From: Runella rosea
GTDB taxonomy: Bacteria > Bacteroidota > Bacteroidia > Cytophagales > Spirosomataceae
Length of the DNA stretch: 64,000 bases
NCBI RefSeq assembly: GCF_003325355.1
Contig: NZ_CP030850.1
Span: forward strand, 2,108,001-2,172,000
Direction: 5' to 3'
Shown: piece by piece, positions 36,641 to 44,887 of the stretch
How the letters are laid out: the number at the start of each line of letters is the position of its first letter
Numbering within the stretch: the stretch's first letter is position 1
Notes under the pieces: model-generated
What the model was told of the DNA's origin: nothing
The model's database searches: none
What the model saw: only the letters and a program-made list of their open reading frames with translations
Position numbers and translations under genes: made by a program

Positions 36641-36641
36641 C
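36629..36641 (+). repeat. attL of island 2
   Basis: TCTTCCTCTCTGC at the 3' end of tRNA-Ser, repeated exactly at 45728-45740. Confidence 0.75.
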
Positions 36642-36651
36642 AAAAAACTCA

Positions 36652-36687
36652 AAAACCCCTTAAATCTTGCGATTTGAGGGGTTTTCC
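36652..36687 (+). terminator. Terminator after tRNA-Ser
   Basis: AACCCCTTAAATC / GATTTGAGGGGTT hairpin followed by TTCCC, just inside island 2. The original host terminator is probably the one at 45791. Confidence 0.7.
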
Positions 36688-36949
36688 CTTAAAAACGTTA
36701 CCGATTAGCGTAACTCAAATGTAAAGCCTGCTAACGGTTATTAACGCCTTCCTTGAACGATTAAAGAGTCCAAAACAAACTATTCTAAGATATTTGTAGT
36801 ACTTACAGTATTATTCATTAATGTTATCTATGATTAGGGGAGGATAAACATTCATACCGTTTGATAACTTTTTGATTAAAAGGTAGTATACAATTATAGT
36901 TTCCTATTTTTATAATGAAAACTTAAGTATTATATTAATTTATATTGAA

Positions 36950-38740
36950 ATGAAAGAAATAAAACCTATTTCAACCTCAATACAAACTGAGCTCTCAATT
37001 AGGAATGAAAGTGTCCAAAGAATTTTTAATTTTTACAAGAATGACATTTTCTACGTTAATCGACGTTATCAGAGAAAGTTGATTTGGACTATTGAAGAAA
37101 AACAAAGGTTTATTGATTCAATAATAAACGGTCTTCCCGTTCCATTGATTTTATTGGCAGAAAGTGAAATTGATGGCAAAGATTCTTTCGAAATCATTGA
37201 CGGAATGCAGAGGCTGAATACTATTAACTCATTTATACAAGGTGAATTTAGCTACAATGGACATTTTTTTGATTTAAATACTTTAGTAGAATCAAAATCA
37301 CTACTGGACGCTGAAGAATTAACTCAAAAAGAACCAATATTAAACAGAAAACTATGTGAGCAATTTTCTAGCTATATTCTTCCATTATCAATATATTCGT
37401 TTACAGATTCGAACAAAGTTGATGAAATTTTTATACGGATAAACAGTTATGGACGTCATTTATCTAGGCAAGAATTAAGAGCGGCAGGAACACTAGAGAA
37501 TTTTGGCGATTTAGTAAGATTAGTTTCATCTGAAATTAGGACAGATGTGTCACATGATGACATCCTTAATCTTAAGCAGATGAAAGAGATAAGTATTACA
37601 AATACAGGTTTAGATTATGGAATAAATGTTGATGAAATTTTTTGGGTATCTAATAATATTATTACTAAGGAAATGGTGCGGGAATCTAGGGATGAGGAAA
37701 TAGTCGCTGATTTACTTTCGTCCATATCATTTAGCGAAATACCTGCAACTAGTTCAACAATTCTTGACGAATACTATGGGCTAAAATCGAGCACAAAATC
37801 AGAAGAACTTGACGTTGCCCTTCGTAAAATTGGAAGTAACGAATTACGTAGTCAATTTATTTCTGTGTACAATGTAATAAGGCAAATAATATCAATTTCA
37901 GGAGTTAACTTTCGGGATTTATTATTTAAAGATAATTCACAAAGGATTCCTCGTTATTTTCAAGTTATATTTCTAGCTATACATAAGTTGATGTTTAGAG
38001 AAAACAAGGAGGTAAATAGTTACACTGATTTGATAAAAAAACTTGGTGGATTATCAAACCAAATAAACATAACTGAAGGTGGAAATTGGAGCGCAACCAA
38101 TCGCTCAACAAATATAGATGCTATTGCTGGCATAATAAATTCTTGTTTTAGAGATAAAACTTCAGACCCTGCTACTTTCAAGTGGCTTACCGAGTTCGAG
38201 TCCATATTAATGCAGTCTAAAACAGAACAAGCATCATATGATTTTAAACAAGGATTTACTCGTTTAGATGGCAATAACGTATTTGATGAAGATAATTTTA
38301 ATAAAATTATCTTAACCCTAACTGCAATTGCTAATAATTCACCAAGAAGCAGTGGATATGTTTGTGTAGGTGTTTGTGATAAAAGGAAAGATTCGTTGAG
38401 AATAAAAGAAATTTATGGTATTGAATCACAACCATATCGAAATTTCTTTATTAGTGGTATTGAACATGAAATACCAAGTATTGCCAAAGATTTAGATGAT
38501 TTCTTTAGGCAACTAATACAAAAAATTAAATCTCAACCAATTTCCGATGAGGCTAAAGATTACTTCTCAAAAAATATCAGAATAATAAATTATTTTGATA
38601 AAGATGTAGTTGTTTTCAAAACTAGTTCCTTAGATACACCCATGATTTATGATAAGAAATATTACGTTCGTCATGGAGCAAATATTGATGAAGTAAAGCC
38701 TGAAAATTATGCACACTTTTTTAAATCTTATTCTAAATAA
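36950..38740 (+). CDS. DUF262 protein fused to an AlbA_2/Schlafen-like domain, island 2 cargo
   Basis: 596 aa. The N-terminal DUF262 (ParB/Srx-like) domain is clear: NRRYQRKLIWTIEEKQRFID (about 38-56), EIIDGMQRLNTINSF (81-95; family DGQQR) and EIFIRINSYGRHLSRQELR (about 158-176). A helical middle follows. From about 420 the sequence turns into an AlbA_2-like DNA/RNA-binding fold: YDFKQGF (family EFK), LTLTAIANNSPRSSGYVCVG (family TISAFANT-GG-L-x-IGV), and KKYYVRHGANIDEV (family YYVR-G-S). In known type IV restriction systems (GmrSD, BrxU) DUF262 is paired with a DUF1524 HNH nuclease, which is absent here. A sensor-effector role in defence is therefore inferred. It sits alone beside the tRNA, like the cargo of island 1. 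Confidence 0.8.
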   Translation: MKEIKPISTSIQTELSIRNESVQRIFNFYKNDIFYVNRRYQRKLIWTIEEKQRFIDSIINGLPVPLILLAESEIDGKDSFEIIDGMQRLNTINSFIQGEFSYNGHFFDLNTLVESKSLLDAEELTQKEPILNRKLCEQFSSYILPLSIYSFTDSNKVDEIFIRINSYGRHLSRQELRAAGTLENFGDLVRLVSSEIRTDVSHDDILNLKQMKEISITNTGLDYGINVDEIFWVSNNIITKEMVRESRDEEIVADLLSSISFSEIPATSSTILDEYYGLKSSTKSEELDVALRKIGSNELRSQFISVYNVIRQIISISGVNFRDLLFKDNSQRIPRYFQVIFLAIHKLMFRENKEVNSYTDLIKKLGGLSNQINITEGGNWSATNRSTNIDAIAGIINSCFRDKTSDPATFKWLTEFESILMQSKTEQASYDFKQGFTRLDGNNVFDEDNFNKIILTLTAIANNSPRSSGYVCVGVCDKRKDSLRIKEIYGIESQPYRNFFISGIEHEIPSIAKDLDDFFRQLIQKIKSQPISDEAKDYFSKNIRIINYFDKDVVVFKTSSLDTPMIYDKKYYVRHGANIDEVKPENYAHFFKSYSK

Positions 38741-38742
38741 CA

Positions 38743-38809
38743 ATTTATTTCTTGTACATTAAACAAAAAACACATTCTGAGTTTTTTGTTTAATGTACAA
38801 GAAATAAAT
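38743..38809. repeat. Perfect 29-bp inverted repeat after the DUF262 gene
   Basis: Arms 38743-38771 and 38781-38809 are exact reverse complements (outer end ATTTATTTCTTGTAC), with a 9-nt loop. It begins 3 bp after the stop codon. It may act as a bidirectional terminator or be the remains of a small mobile element. Confidence 0.85.
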
Positions 38810-38894
38810 CAAATTATCTGACAGTAATTTTATGTAATACAATTTGAATAATAACAGAAATATGTTTCGGTTGACTTCTCATATTTTGGATAAT

Positions 38895-39194
38895 TCAGGG
38901 GTAAATAACTGACAGTTGCCTCAACATTGATTTTATCATCCTTCGTGCGCTATCATCCAACAGCGCGGCATAGGACTCATCCAACTCTGGTAAATTACAG
39001 GTGTTGGCAGCATGATTGTATGCTTTGACATACATGACAGTCAGTTTTACAAGGGTGTTTTCTATTTCCTGCAATGAAGGCAGCGCGGAAATATCAACCT
39101 TTTCCATTAATTCGGCTCTCTCAAGCAGTCTTTCAAAAGCATCTTTCAACACTTTCTTTTCTTGAGTGGTAGCCTGTTTTTTTGGTCGTGCCAT
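38895..39194 (-). CDS. Small protein next to the RimK-type ligase
   Basis: About 99 aa from ATG at 39194 (MARPKKQATTQEKKVLKDAF); an in-frame ATG 42 bp upstream would overlap the ligase gene. It is helical, with basic start and acidic middle (PELDESYAALLDDSARRM). No family recognised. It starts 22 bp after the ligase stop, so the two form an operon and it could be a substrate or partner of the ligase. Confidence 0.65.
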   Translation of the reverse strand: MARPKKQATTQEKKVLKDAFERLLERAELMEKVDISALPSLQEIENTLVKLTVMYVKAYNHAANTCNLPELDESYAALLDDSARRMIKSMLRQLSVIYP

Positions 39195-39216
39195 TTTTCG
39201 ATCCGGTTTAAGTTGG

Positions 39217-40212
39217 TTATTTATTCCAAGGTGCATTGAACCAACTTTTAGCGGATGGTATGGCAGCTTGCGCGGTTGCTTCTGCTTCTTCGGGCTTCTT
39301 GGTTTTTTCTACCTTCGTTTCGATGTATTCAACCAAATCGTTAAAATAGTTGTGACCGGTGATGTCGATAATCTTCGTACCGGGGTTGCCGTTCACTTCA
39401 ATAACATACGTTTTGCCGTCCTCATCTTTGATGATGTCAACCCCTGCAAAATCAAGGTTTACCGCTTTGGCCGCTTTGATGCAAATGTCAACGTCGGAAT
39501 CCGATAGTTCAACTTTACGACCGCTACCGCCTTGCGATATGTTAGCCCTAAAATCCTTCTTGCCGGCGCGTTCCATTGCTACGCTTACCTTATCGCCCAC
39601 TACAATAGCGCGTATATCCTTTGAGCCGGCTTTAACAAACTTTTGAATCTTAACATTTGCTTTGAGTCTATACAGGCTTTCAAGTGCAGTATTGGCCGCT
39701 TGTGGTGTCTCAAGGATGAACACGCCTACACCCTGACTGCCATTGAGTAGCTTACCAATAGCGGGAAGGCCGCCTACCTTGTTGATAAGAAAGTCAATAT
39801 GTACGGGGTTAGAGGCGTAGGTAGTAAGGGGAACCCGCAAACCGCGTGCGCTTAGTCGTTGAGTGGTCTTGAGCTTGTTTGAGGCCGTTTCCAGACCGTC
39901 GGCATCTTGTGCGCAATAGATGTCAAGATTGTCGGTTAGGTGTCTTAAAATGCTTGCACCATGAACTAAGCCGCCGCCTATCCTGCTGATGACGGCATCA
40001 TAACTTTTTGCTTTGAGTCTAACGGGACTCTCAAGTGTAGCCGAACCGTTGTAAATACGGTCGTAGCCGCTTTCTGATTCGGAAACAAAAAGGTAAAGGT
40101 CGTCAGGGTTGTGATGCTCAAAGGTGTGTTCACGCTTGGTGATGGCATCAATCAAATGACGTGAGGGTGTACCCGTCGCGAGTACTAGAAAATTGAGGCT
40201 GTTACTACTCAT
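39217..40212 (-). CDS. RimK-type ATP-grasp ligase
   Basis: 331 aa. N-terminal preATP-grasp domain (about 1-110), then an ATP-grasp fold: TTQRLSARGLRVP, lysine in KLLNGSQGVGVFIL (glycine-rich loop), IQKFVKAGSKDIRAIVVGDK (family motif), and the Mg-binding DFAGVDII and VIEVNGNPG. RimK relatives add glutamate or other amino acids to a protein or peptide C-terminus, or form amide bonds in peptide products. A mobile-island location is unusual for a ribosomal modifier, so the target is probably an island or phage protein; this is inference. Its C-terminal 30 residues are an Ala/Glu/Lys-rich tail. Confidence 0.85.
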   Translation of the reverse strand: MSSNSLNFLVLATGTPSRHLIDAITKREHTFEHHNPDDLYLFVSESESGYDRIYNGSATLESPVRLKAKSYDAVISRIGGGLVHGASILRHLTDNLDIYCAQDADGLETASNKLKTTQRLSARGLRVPLTTYASNPVHIDFLINKVGGLPAIGKLLNGSQGVGVFILETPQAANTALESLYRLKANVKIQKFVKAGSKDIRAIVVGDKVSVAMERAGKKDFRANISQGGSGRKVELSDSDVDICIKAAKAVNLDFAGVDIIKDEDGKTYVIEVNGNPGTKIIDITGHNYFNDLVEYIETKVEKTKKPEEAEATAQAAIPSAKSWFNAPWNK

Positions 40213-40581
40213 GGCTATATTTTATTTAAAAGATTGAACAGCCACAAAGCAACAAAATCAACTTTGAAAAAAACAGGACACAAATTTTTGAAAAAATGAA
40301 GGGGTGTTCTAAAAAAAAATGATACTCTTTTTAGCGTATAAATGGGCGGGGTATATTCCCATTTTGTATGGTGGCAATTTCCACTACCGATAAAGTGCGG
40401 GCCACAGTATAGAGTGTAACAGGGTTCTTTATTTGATTGACAAAAAAATAACTACCTGTTTGATAGGTAGTTATCAGGGGTTTTGTTCAAAAACGAGTGC
40501 AAAACGTATGATTTAGAACGTTTTTTTTACTCAATACTTCGTTTTCATGGATTAAAAACGGCTTGCCATTGGTGATTCTAT
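40213..40581. other. Intergenic region of island 2
   Basis: 369 bp without a supported gene. It contains a minus-strand terminator at 40442-40474 for the following gene and otherwise A-rich sequence that probably carries the promoter of the ligase operon. Confidence 0.6.
40442..40474 (-). terminator. Terminator of the 40582 gene
   Basis: On the minus strand, ATAACTACCT / AGGTAGTTAT hairpin followed by seven T. Confidence 0.8.
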
Positions 40582-40893
40582 CTAAATATCAACCTCATTA
40601 AGTAGCTGAAAGGCCGTTTTAATGGTTTTTAACTTTCCTTTCAAAATTTCGCTTTCTTCTTCATTGGTTGCCTGCCATTGGTAATACTGTTTCTTTTCGG
40701 CCTCCCGTTTGCGGGTGACTTCTTCAAGCCGGGCCGCTTTTTTGGCGTAGTCTGCTATGATAAACTCAATGACGGCTTGACCCGTTTTTAGTCCTTCCTG
40801 CTTCATTACTTGGTTCATTATCTCGACCAAGTTCTTTTTATCTTCTAACCCGCGTAGGGTGATGGTTTTAAAGTCTTTGGATTCTGCTATCAT
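40582..40893 (-). CDS. Small coiled-coil protein, island 2
   Basis: About 103 aa from ATG at 40893 (MIAESKDFKTITLRGLEDKK); a longer frame exists upstream. The start resembles a ribbon-helix-helix strand (KTITLRGLEDKKNLVEIMNQ), followed by a long charged coiled coil (about 45-90). This would suit a plasmid-type DNA-binding or mobilisation accessory protein. No relaxase is nearby. Function unknown. Confidence 0.55.
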   Translation of the reverse strand: MIAESKDFKTITLRGLEDKKNLVEIMNQVMKQEGLKTGQAVIEFIIADYAKKAARLEEVTRKREAEKKQYYQWQATNEEESEILKGKLKTIKTAFQLLNEVDI

Positions 40894-41084
40894 TTTTTTT
40901 GTGTTTGGGGTTGATGGCCGCGTAGAGCTGTTGACCAGGTTATGAAAGTGATTTGTTTTTGATAGCAAATTGACGGCTGCAGGTTAAGCCTGGGCAAAGG
41001 GTCGAGTCTGTTTTTGCTATCAAAGTAGGGGTTTAAAACCTTACCCCTAAAAGAAGAAAAGCTCTTATTAAAAGCTCTTATTAA

Positions 41085-41306
41085 CTATTCATAGAAAATG
41101 GGGTCAATCCTGATATTTCGCTCTCTGGTGTTTCCCTCAAAGTAAGCGGCTGTAATGATTTCCCCTTTTGCGATTTCCTTCTTTATGACTTCAATTGCTT
41201 TACCCATGTTGGCAACTTTAAAAGTTAGTTGTTGGGTTGCGTTTGCGTTTTGTGGGTTTGGCCTTCTGACGTAAAACTTTACTTTGGCTTGTTGGGTCTT
41301 TTCCAT
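41085..41306 (-). CDS. Small basic protein downstream of the iterons, island 2
   Basis: 73 aa from ATG at 41306 (MEKTQQAKVKFYVRRPNPQN). It has a strand-rich start and ends IRIDPIFYE. It is transcribed away from the iteron array. Not recognised; similar small proteins with VKFYVRRP starts accompany replication genes in Bacteroidota elements, from memory only. Confidence 0.5.
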   Translation of the reverse strand: MEKTQQAKVKFYVRRPNPQNANATQQLTFKVANMGKAIEVIKKEIAKGEIITAAYFEGNTRERNIRIDPIFYE

Positions 41307-41463
41307 GTTCGATGGTAGTTGATTTGAGCTTTTTAATTTGAGCTTTTGAGGGCTTTTGGGGTGAAAGGTTGCGGCACTTCGTTTTCTTGGTTTTGTGCAA
41401 CTTTTCACCTTTGCGGTTTATTGGTTTTGTGCAAATGGTGTAGAGAATTTTTGATTTTTACTT

Positions 41464-41669
41464 ACTTAGTTACTTTTTATCTGTAAATCGTTGATTATCA
41501 GTACAAAATCTAAGTAAGTAGGTGAATTTTGTTAAAAATCAAGTTACTTAGTAGAGTATTAAAGACAGACTAAGTAACTAAGTAGGACTAAGTAGGTTGT
41601 ATCTTACTTAGTATTTTTAAGTATAACTAGTTGATAGTTAAATACTTATAAGTGACTAAGTAACTAAGT
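41464..41669. other. Candidate replication origin of island 2 (ACTAAGT iterons)
   Basis: ACTAAGT occurs at 41569, 41577, 41587, 41655 and 41663; its inverse ACTTAGT at 41464, 41546 and 41606; a CTAAGTA variant at 41510. That is nine copies in about 205 bp of A+T-rich DNA, at the 3' end of the VirE-type helicase gene, the same relative position as the iterons of island 1 but with a different sequence. Confidence 0.65.
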
Positions 41670-42869
41670 AAGTTGATTTTCAATTTCAATTAAATAATAA
41701 CCCTTCCTTTGAGTGCCAAACTGTTGTAAATACTTCTGTTCTTTCTTCCATTTCAGACTGCCCAACGCTTTACCAACTTGTACTTCATGCACCTTACCAT
41801 ATCCTTTATTTCTAAAGTATTCGCTTATGTCAACGCATTGGTAAAAATTAGCTTTTGGGTCGCTTTTCTCGGCACTTTTGAAGTGTTTGGTTATGAGGTT
41901 CATTTCAGAGGTTACACGCATAAACATTCGGTTTATTAACTCCGTTTGGTTAATATCATCATGCGATAATTCCCCCTTAAAACCGCCTTTTAGAAGTGCA
42001 TAGGCTTGCGCCCAAACGTTGTTTATATCAATTTGACAATACCCGTCTTTTCCCCCGTTATCGTGGTTGATATTCAGTACGTTAAAGATTATCCAACGGA
42101 CTGAACCCGTTTCATCCGTCAAAAACTCGGAGTTGTTGGTACTTGCTACAAATGAAGCCCTACGGGGGAACAAAACTTCTATACCAGAGAACAACGGAGC
42201 ATATTTAACGCCACTTTCTGACAGGGTTGATTTAAACTCATTGTTCAGGTCTTTTTTGTCAAATTGTGCTAATTCATCAAGATTGATAAGGAAGTTTTGA
42301 ACCAACGAAAATTTACTTTGCCGGCCGCCGTGAAAGTCGTACCCCTTTTTGTAGTATGGCTTTAATTTATCAGGTACTAAAAAATCAAAAAATGACGTTT
42401 TGCCGTCATGCTGTTTGCCCACAAACGTAAAGCAATGTTTGTTAAATTGGTTACTTCCCAAGGCTTGAGCAACGACGCGAACTAACATTTTTTTAAACAT
42501 TGCTTCAAACCATTTTTGGTCATCGGTTTTAACAAAAGTTGACAATTGTTGGATGTAGTCCGGCTGTGAATTATCCCACTTGCTAAGACTCTCAAAGTAT
42601 TCTTTGAAGGGGTCGTATTTGGGTATAATGGAAGAACCCAAAATAGCCTTTAATTCGCTATCAAAACGGGTATAACCTGCTTTCATAATGTTGTAACTCA
42701 AATCAGCCTGATTAATTGGCGCAAATGGTTCTTTACGGCCTTTGGGGCGTGCTTCAACGGTGTTTGTAATGACATTTATACGGATTTCGTTTGTTCCTAG
42801 AAGGAAATCTTCTATCTCATTAATCCGTAAAGTTTTACCCTTAACTTTTTGTTTTTTAGTAGTTTCCAT
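41664..42869 (-). CDS. VirE-type helicase of island 2
   Basis: 401 aa of the virulence-associated E/DUF5906-like family. Walker A is FTFVGKQHDGKTSFF (151-161), Walker B FLINLDEL (193-200), then FPRRASFVASTNNSEFLTDE and GSVRWIIF, the arginine-finger-type segment. The family supplies the helicase of primase-helicases in phages, plasmids and satellites. No primase domain is visible. Its 3' end overlaps the first iterons. It is not close in sequence to the helicase of island 1, though the layout is the same. The start is ATG 42869; a hairpin lies upstream. Confidence 0.85.
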   Translation of the reverse strand: METTKKQKVKGKTLRINEIEDFLLGTNEIRINVITNTVEARPKGRKEPFAPINQADLSYNIMKAGYTRFDSELKAILGSSIIPKYDPFKEYFESLSKWDNSQPDYIQQLSTFVKTDDQKWFEAMFKKMLVRVVAQALGSNQFNKHCFTFVGKQHDGKTSFFDFLVPDKLKPYYKKGYDFHGGRQSKFSLVQNFLINLDELAQFDKKDLNNEFKSTLSESGVKYAPLFSGIEVLFPRRASFVASTNNSEFLTDETGSVRWIIFNVLNINHDNGGKDGYCQIDINNVWAQAYALLKGGFKGELSHDDINQTELINRMFMRVTSEMNLITKHFKSAEKSDPKANFYQCVDISEYFRNKGYGKVHEVQVGKALGSLKWKKEQKYLQQFGTQRKGYYLIEIENQLT

Positions 42870-42920
42870 ATATTTGCTGTGTAGAAACGAAAAAATTAGT
42901 TGTTTAAAAAGATTGTACGA

Positions 42921-42948
42921 ACGCCCACGGTTGCCCTACCGTGGGCGT
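42921..42948 (-). terminator. Hairpin upstream of the helicase gene
   Basis: ACGCCCACGG / CCGTGGGCGT, 10-bp perfect stem and 8-nt loop, in the 85-bp gap between the helicase and the 66-aa gene. It may terminate the integrase transcript. Confidence 0.55.
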
Positions 42949-42954
42949 ATCTGT

Positions 42955-43155
42955 TTACAGGGATACTCTGCTGGTTTTAGTCGCCTCCTGAACCTTTAGA
43001 AGTGCTTCTTCTGCTTCATATAGTTCTTGCTTTAAAACAGCCTTTTCAAGTGTTAGAGAACCTATTACACCAAACAATGATATGATATAATTTTTGAGCG
43101 TATTTACATTGTTGGGTAAGTCATCGAGCTGAGATTGTAAACTTGGTGTATTCAT
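42955..43155 (-). CDS. Small coiled-coil protein coupled to integrase 2
   Basis: 66 aa (LEKAVLKQELYEAEEALLK coiled coil). Its ATG overlaps the integrase stop (ATGA), so it is translationally coupled, which argues for a real gene. Function unknown; an accessory of recombination is possible. Confidence 0.65.
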   Translation of the reverse strand: MNTPSLQSQLDDLPNNVNTLKNYIISLFGVIGSLTLEKAVLKQELYEAEEALLKVQEATKTSRVSL

Positions 43156-44435
43156 CCTGCATCGCTAAGTTTAATGTCATTGTTTTTGAAGTCATTAATA
43201 ATCCGTTCCGGGCGTGTTACGGTGTAATGTGTTTGGGTTGTGAGGGTGTTTGTATGCCCCATCATTGCCGAAACTGACTCCATTGGTACACCTTTGGTTA
43301 AGTAGTAGGTGGCCGCTGTACGACGGGCTACGTGTGAGGTTAGGCGTTTTGTCATGCCCATAACCCCGGCCAATTGTTTGAGGTAGTTATTATACTTTTG
43401 GTTGCTTATAATCGGCAACAATACCCCTTTACTGATTCGGGCGGGATGGTCTTTAAACAGGTCAATAATTCGACGGGCTTCGTGGTTTATGGGTACAATT
43501 GATTCTACGTTTGTTTTCTTACGGTTTATCTTGATGTACTCATTGCCTGTTTTTTCATCGAGCAAGATATTAGCCGTAGATACTCTCAAAAGTTCGGCAT
43601 AAGAAAGGCCGGTATAGCACTGGAATAAAAAGGCTTGACGTATATGGTCAAGAATAGGGGCAAAAATTGTAAAGCTTTGCATTTCTTCCATTTCTGATTC
43701 AGTCAAAATTTCGCCCTTTATCTTTTCCAATTTTTTACGATAGTTCATAAATGGATTTCGGTTTATCCATTCATTTTCAAGGGCATAGTTAAGAACCCGT
43801 TTGAAGTGTTGGACTATGTGTGAGGCTACATTATGGCTGTAACTATGCTCATTTTTGAGGTATAATTGGAAGCGTTTGGCATCGGCCGGGGTTATGTCGT
43901 CCAATTCAGCATTTTTGCCATATTGCACTTGAGCAAACCCCTTTATACAGGTGTTCCATTTGGCTACTTTTTGGATTACGTGTTTGCCACATTCCCCCGC
44001 TTTAAACCGCTCTTTGGTCAACTCAAAAAATAGCTTGAGGCAGCTTTCTAAATTGGGAGTATCGGAGTTTAACATTTGCCCATTGGCAACCTGCCAAATT
44101 GCCTTTAAATTGATTGGGCGGGCTGTTAGCTTAAATTCGGCAATGGTGGCATTTAGTTTGGCTCTCAAATCTTGGAGTACCAAAGTAGTAGCCGGGTTGT
44201 ATTTGATGCTCAAGGTCTCTTTATCAAATTCAGCCCGATTACAGATTATTCCCGTTGAATAGTTACGGCTTATTTTGTTGTGTGTCAGTCGAACAATAAC
44301 ACTCACCGTTTTTGCTTTTGCTTCGCTTTTTCGTACCCAAAACATGATACTTACGGTATTAGGCCGTGATTTTGTTTTACTACGTTCGGCGGCTCTAACC
44401 TGTTTTGTTAGATGACTTTTTTGTACTTTTGACAT
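43152..44435 (-). CDS. Tyrosine recombinase (integrase) of island 2
   Basis: 427 aa, Bacteroidota type: arm-binding N-terminus, core-binding domain (about 128-225), catalytic domain (about 245-410). Arg I is Ser278 (CYTGLSYAEL), the Lys is in NRKKTN, box II is HVAR (His368, Arg371), His394 in MMGHTN and nucleophile Tyr404. Ser in place of Arg I is also found in IntDOT. It should act at tRNA-Ser. Confidence 0.92.
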   Translation of the reverse strand: MSKVQKSHLTKQVRAAERSKTKSRPNTVSIMFWVRKSEAKAKTVSVIVRLTHNKISRNYSTGIICNRAEFDKETLSIKYNPATTLVLQDLRAKLNATIAEFKLTARPINLKAIWQVANGQMLNSDTPNLESCLKLFFELTKERFKAGECGKHVIQKVAKWNTCIKGFAQVQYGKNAELDDITPADAKRFQLYLKNEHSYSHNVASHIVQHFKRVLNYALENEWINRNPFMNYRKKLEKIKGEILTESEMEEMQSFTIFAPILDHIRQAFLFQCYTGLSYAELLRVSTANILLDEKTGNEYIKINRKKTNVESIVPINHEARRIIDLFKDHPARISKGVLLPIISNQKYNNYLKQLAGVMGMTKRLTSHVARRTAATYYLTKGVPMESVSAMMGHTNTLTTQTHYTVTRPERIINDFKNNDIKLSDAG

Positions 44436-44473
44436 GGTTTTGACCTGTTTTCGTTGGACATGGTGAAACTACT

Positions 44474-44507
44474 AAGGCCGCCACTGGTGAGACAGTGCGC
44501 GGCCTTT
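44474..44507. terminator. Strong hairpin between integrase 2 and its HTH gene
   Basis: AAGGCCG...CACTG-loop-CAGTG...CGGCCTT, a nested stem of 7 and 5 bp, GC-rich, 40 bp upstream of the integrase start. It could attenuate transcription into the integrase. Confidence 0.5.
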
Positions 44508-44513
44508 ACTGTG

Positions 44514-44738
44514 TTAATCGTTAAATTCATCTGTACTTACCTTGAAAAATTTGGCAAGTAATTGGGCTTCCTTTAATGTCATATCAAGTTCCCCACGTAG
44601 AATCATACCAAATCGTTTTTGGTTAATCCCTGTTCGTTGGTAAAACTGAGTGCTAGGCTTCCATTTGCCGCAAATATGTTCCTCATACTTGCTAACTACC
44701 CTTTGGAGCGGGGTTTTAGGGTGTTCAATCGTTGTCAT
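44514..44738 (-). CDS. Small HTH protein next to integrase 2
   Basis: About 74 aa from ATG at 44738 (an upstream ATG at 44768 is possible). It has an XRE-like HTH (FYQRTGINQKRFGMILRGEL, LKEAQLLAKFFKVSTDEF). Homologous to the 78-aa protein of island 1. Likely excisionase or regulator. Confidence 0.75.
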   Translation of the reverse strand: MTTIEHPKTPLQRVVSKYEEHICGKWKPSTQFYQRTGINQKRFGMILRGELDMTLKEAQLLAKFFKVSTDEFND

Positions 44739-44766
44739 AACTGAATATATGGAGTTATTTGTCTGC

Positions 44767-44835
44767 AAACATGGAATAATATATCCATAAATACAAAATA
44801 AATTTCCCTAATTATGGCAATATTATTCCATGTTT
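44767..44835. promoter_or_regulatory. Divergent operator of island 2
   Basis: AAACATGGAATAATAT (44767-44782) and its exact reverse complement (44820-44835) form a 16-bp inverted repeat between the divergent HTH genes. TCCATAAATAC also occurs twice (from 44784 and 44874). Likely XRE repressor sites. Confidence 0.65.
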
Positions 44836-44887
44836 TTAAAAATAAGTATTCGTAGTATTGTATAATAATTCCATAAATACGGACAAA

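Noticed and set aside
36482-36724. 80-aa open frame over tRNA-Ser
   Set aside because: It reads straight through the tRNA and its terminator.
38895-39194. Small protein as a graspetide precursor for the ATP-grasp ligase
   Set aside because: No repeated core motif (TxKxPSD-like or similar) and it is too long and helical; kept only as a general partner hypothesis.
41464-41669. Possible CRISPR array in island 2
   Set aside because: Repeats are only 7 bp, occur in both orientations and have irregular spacing; no cas genes are present.
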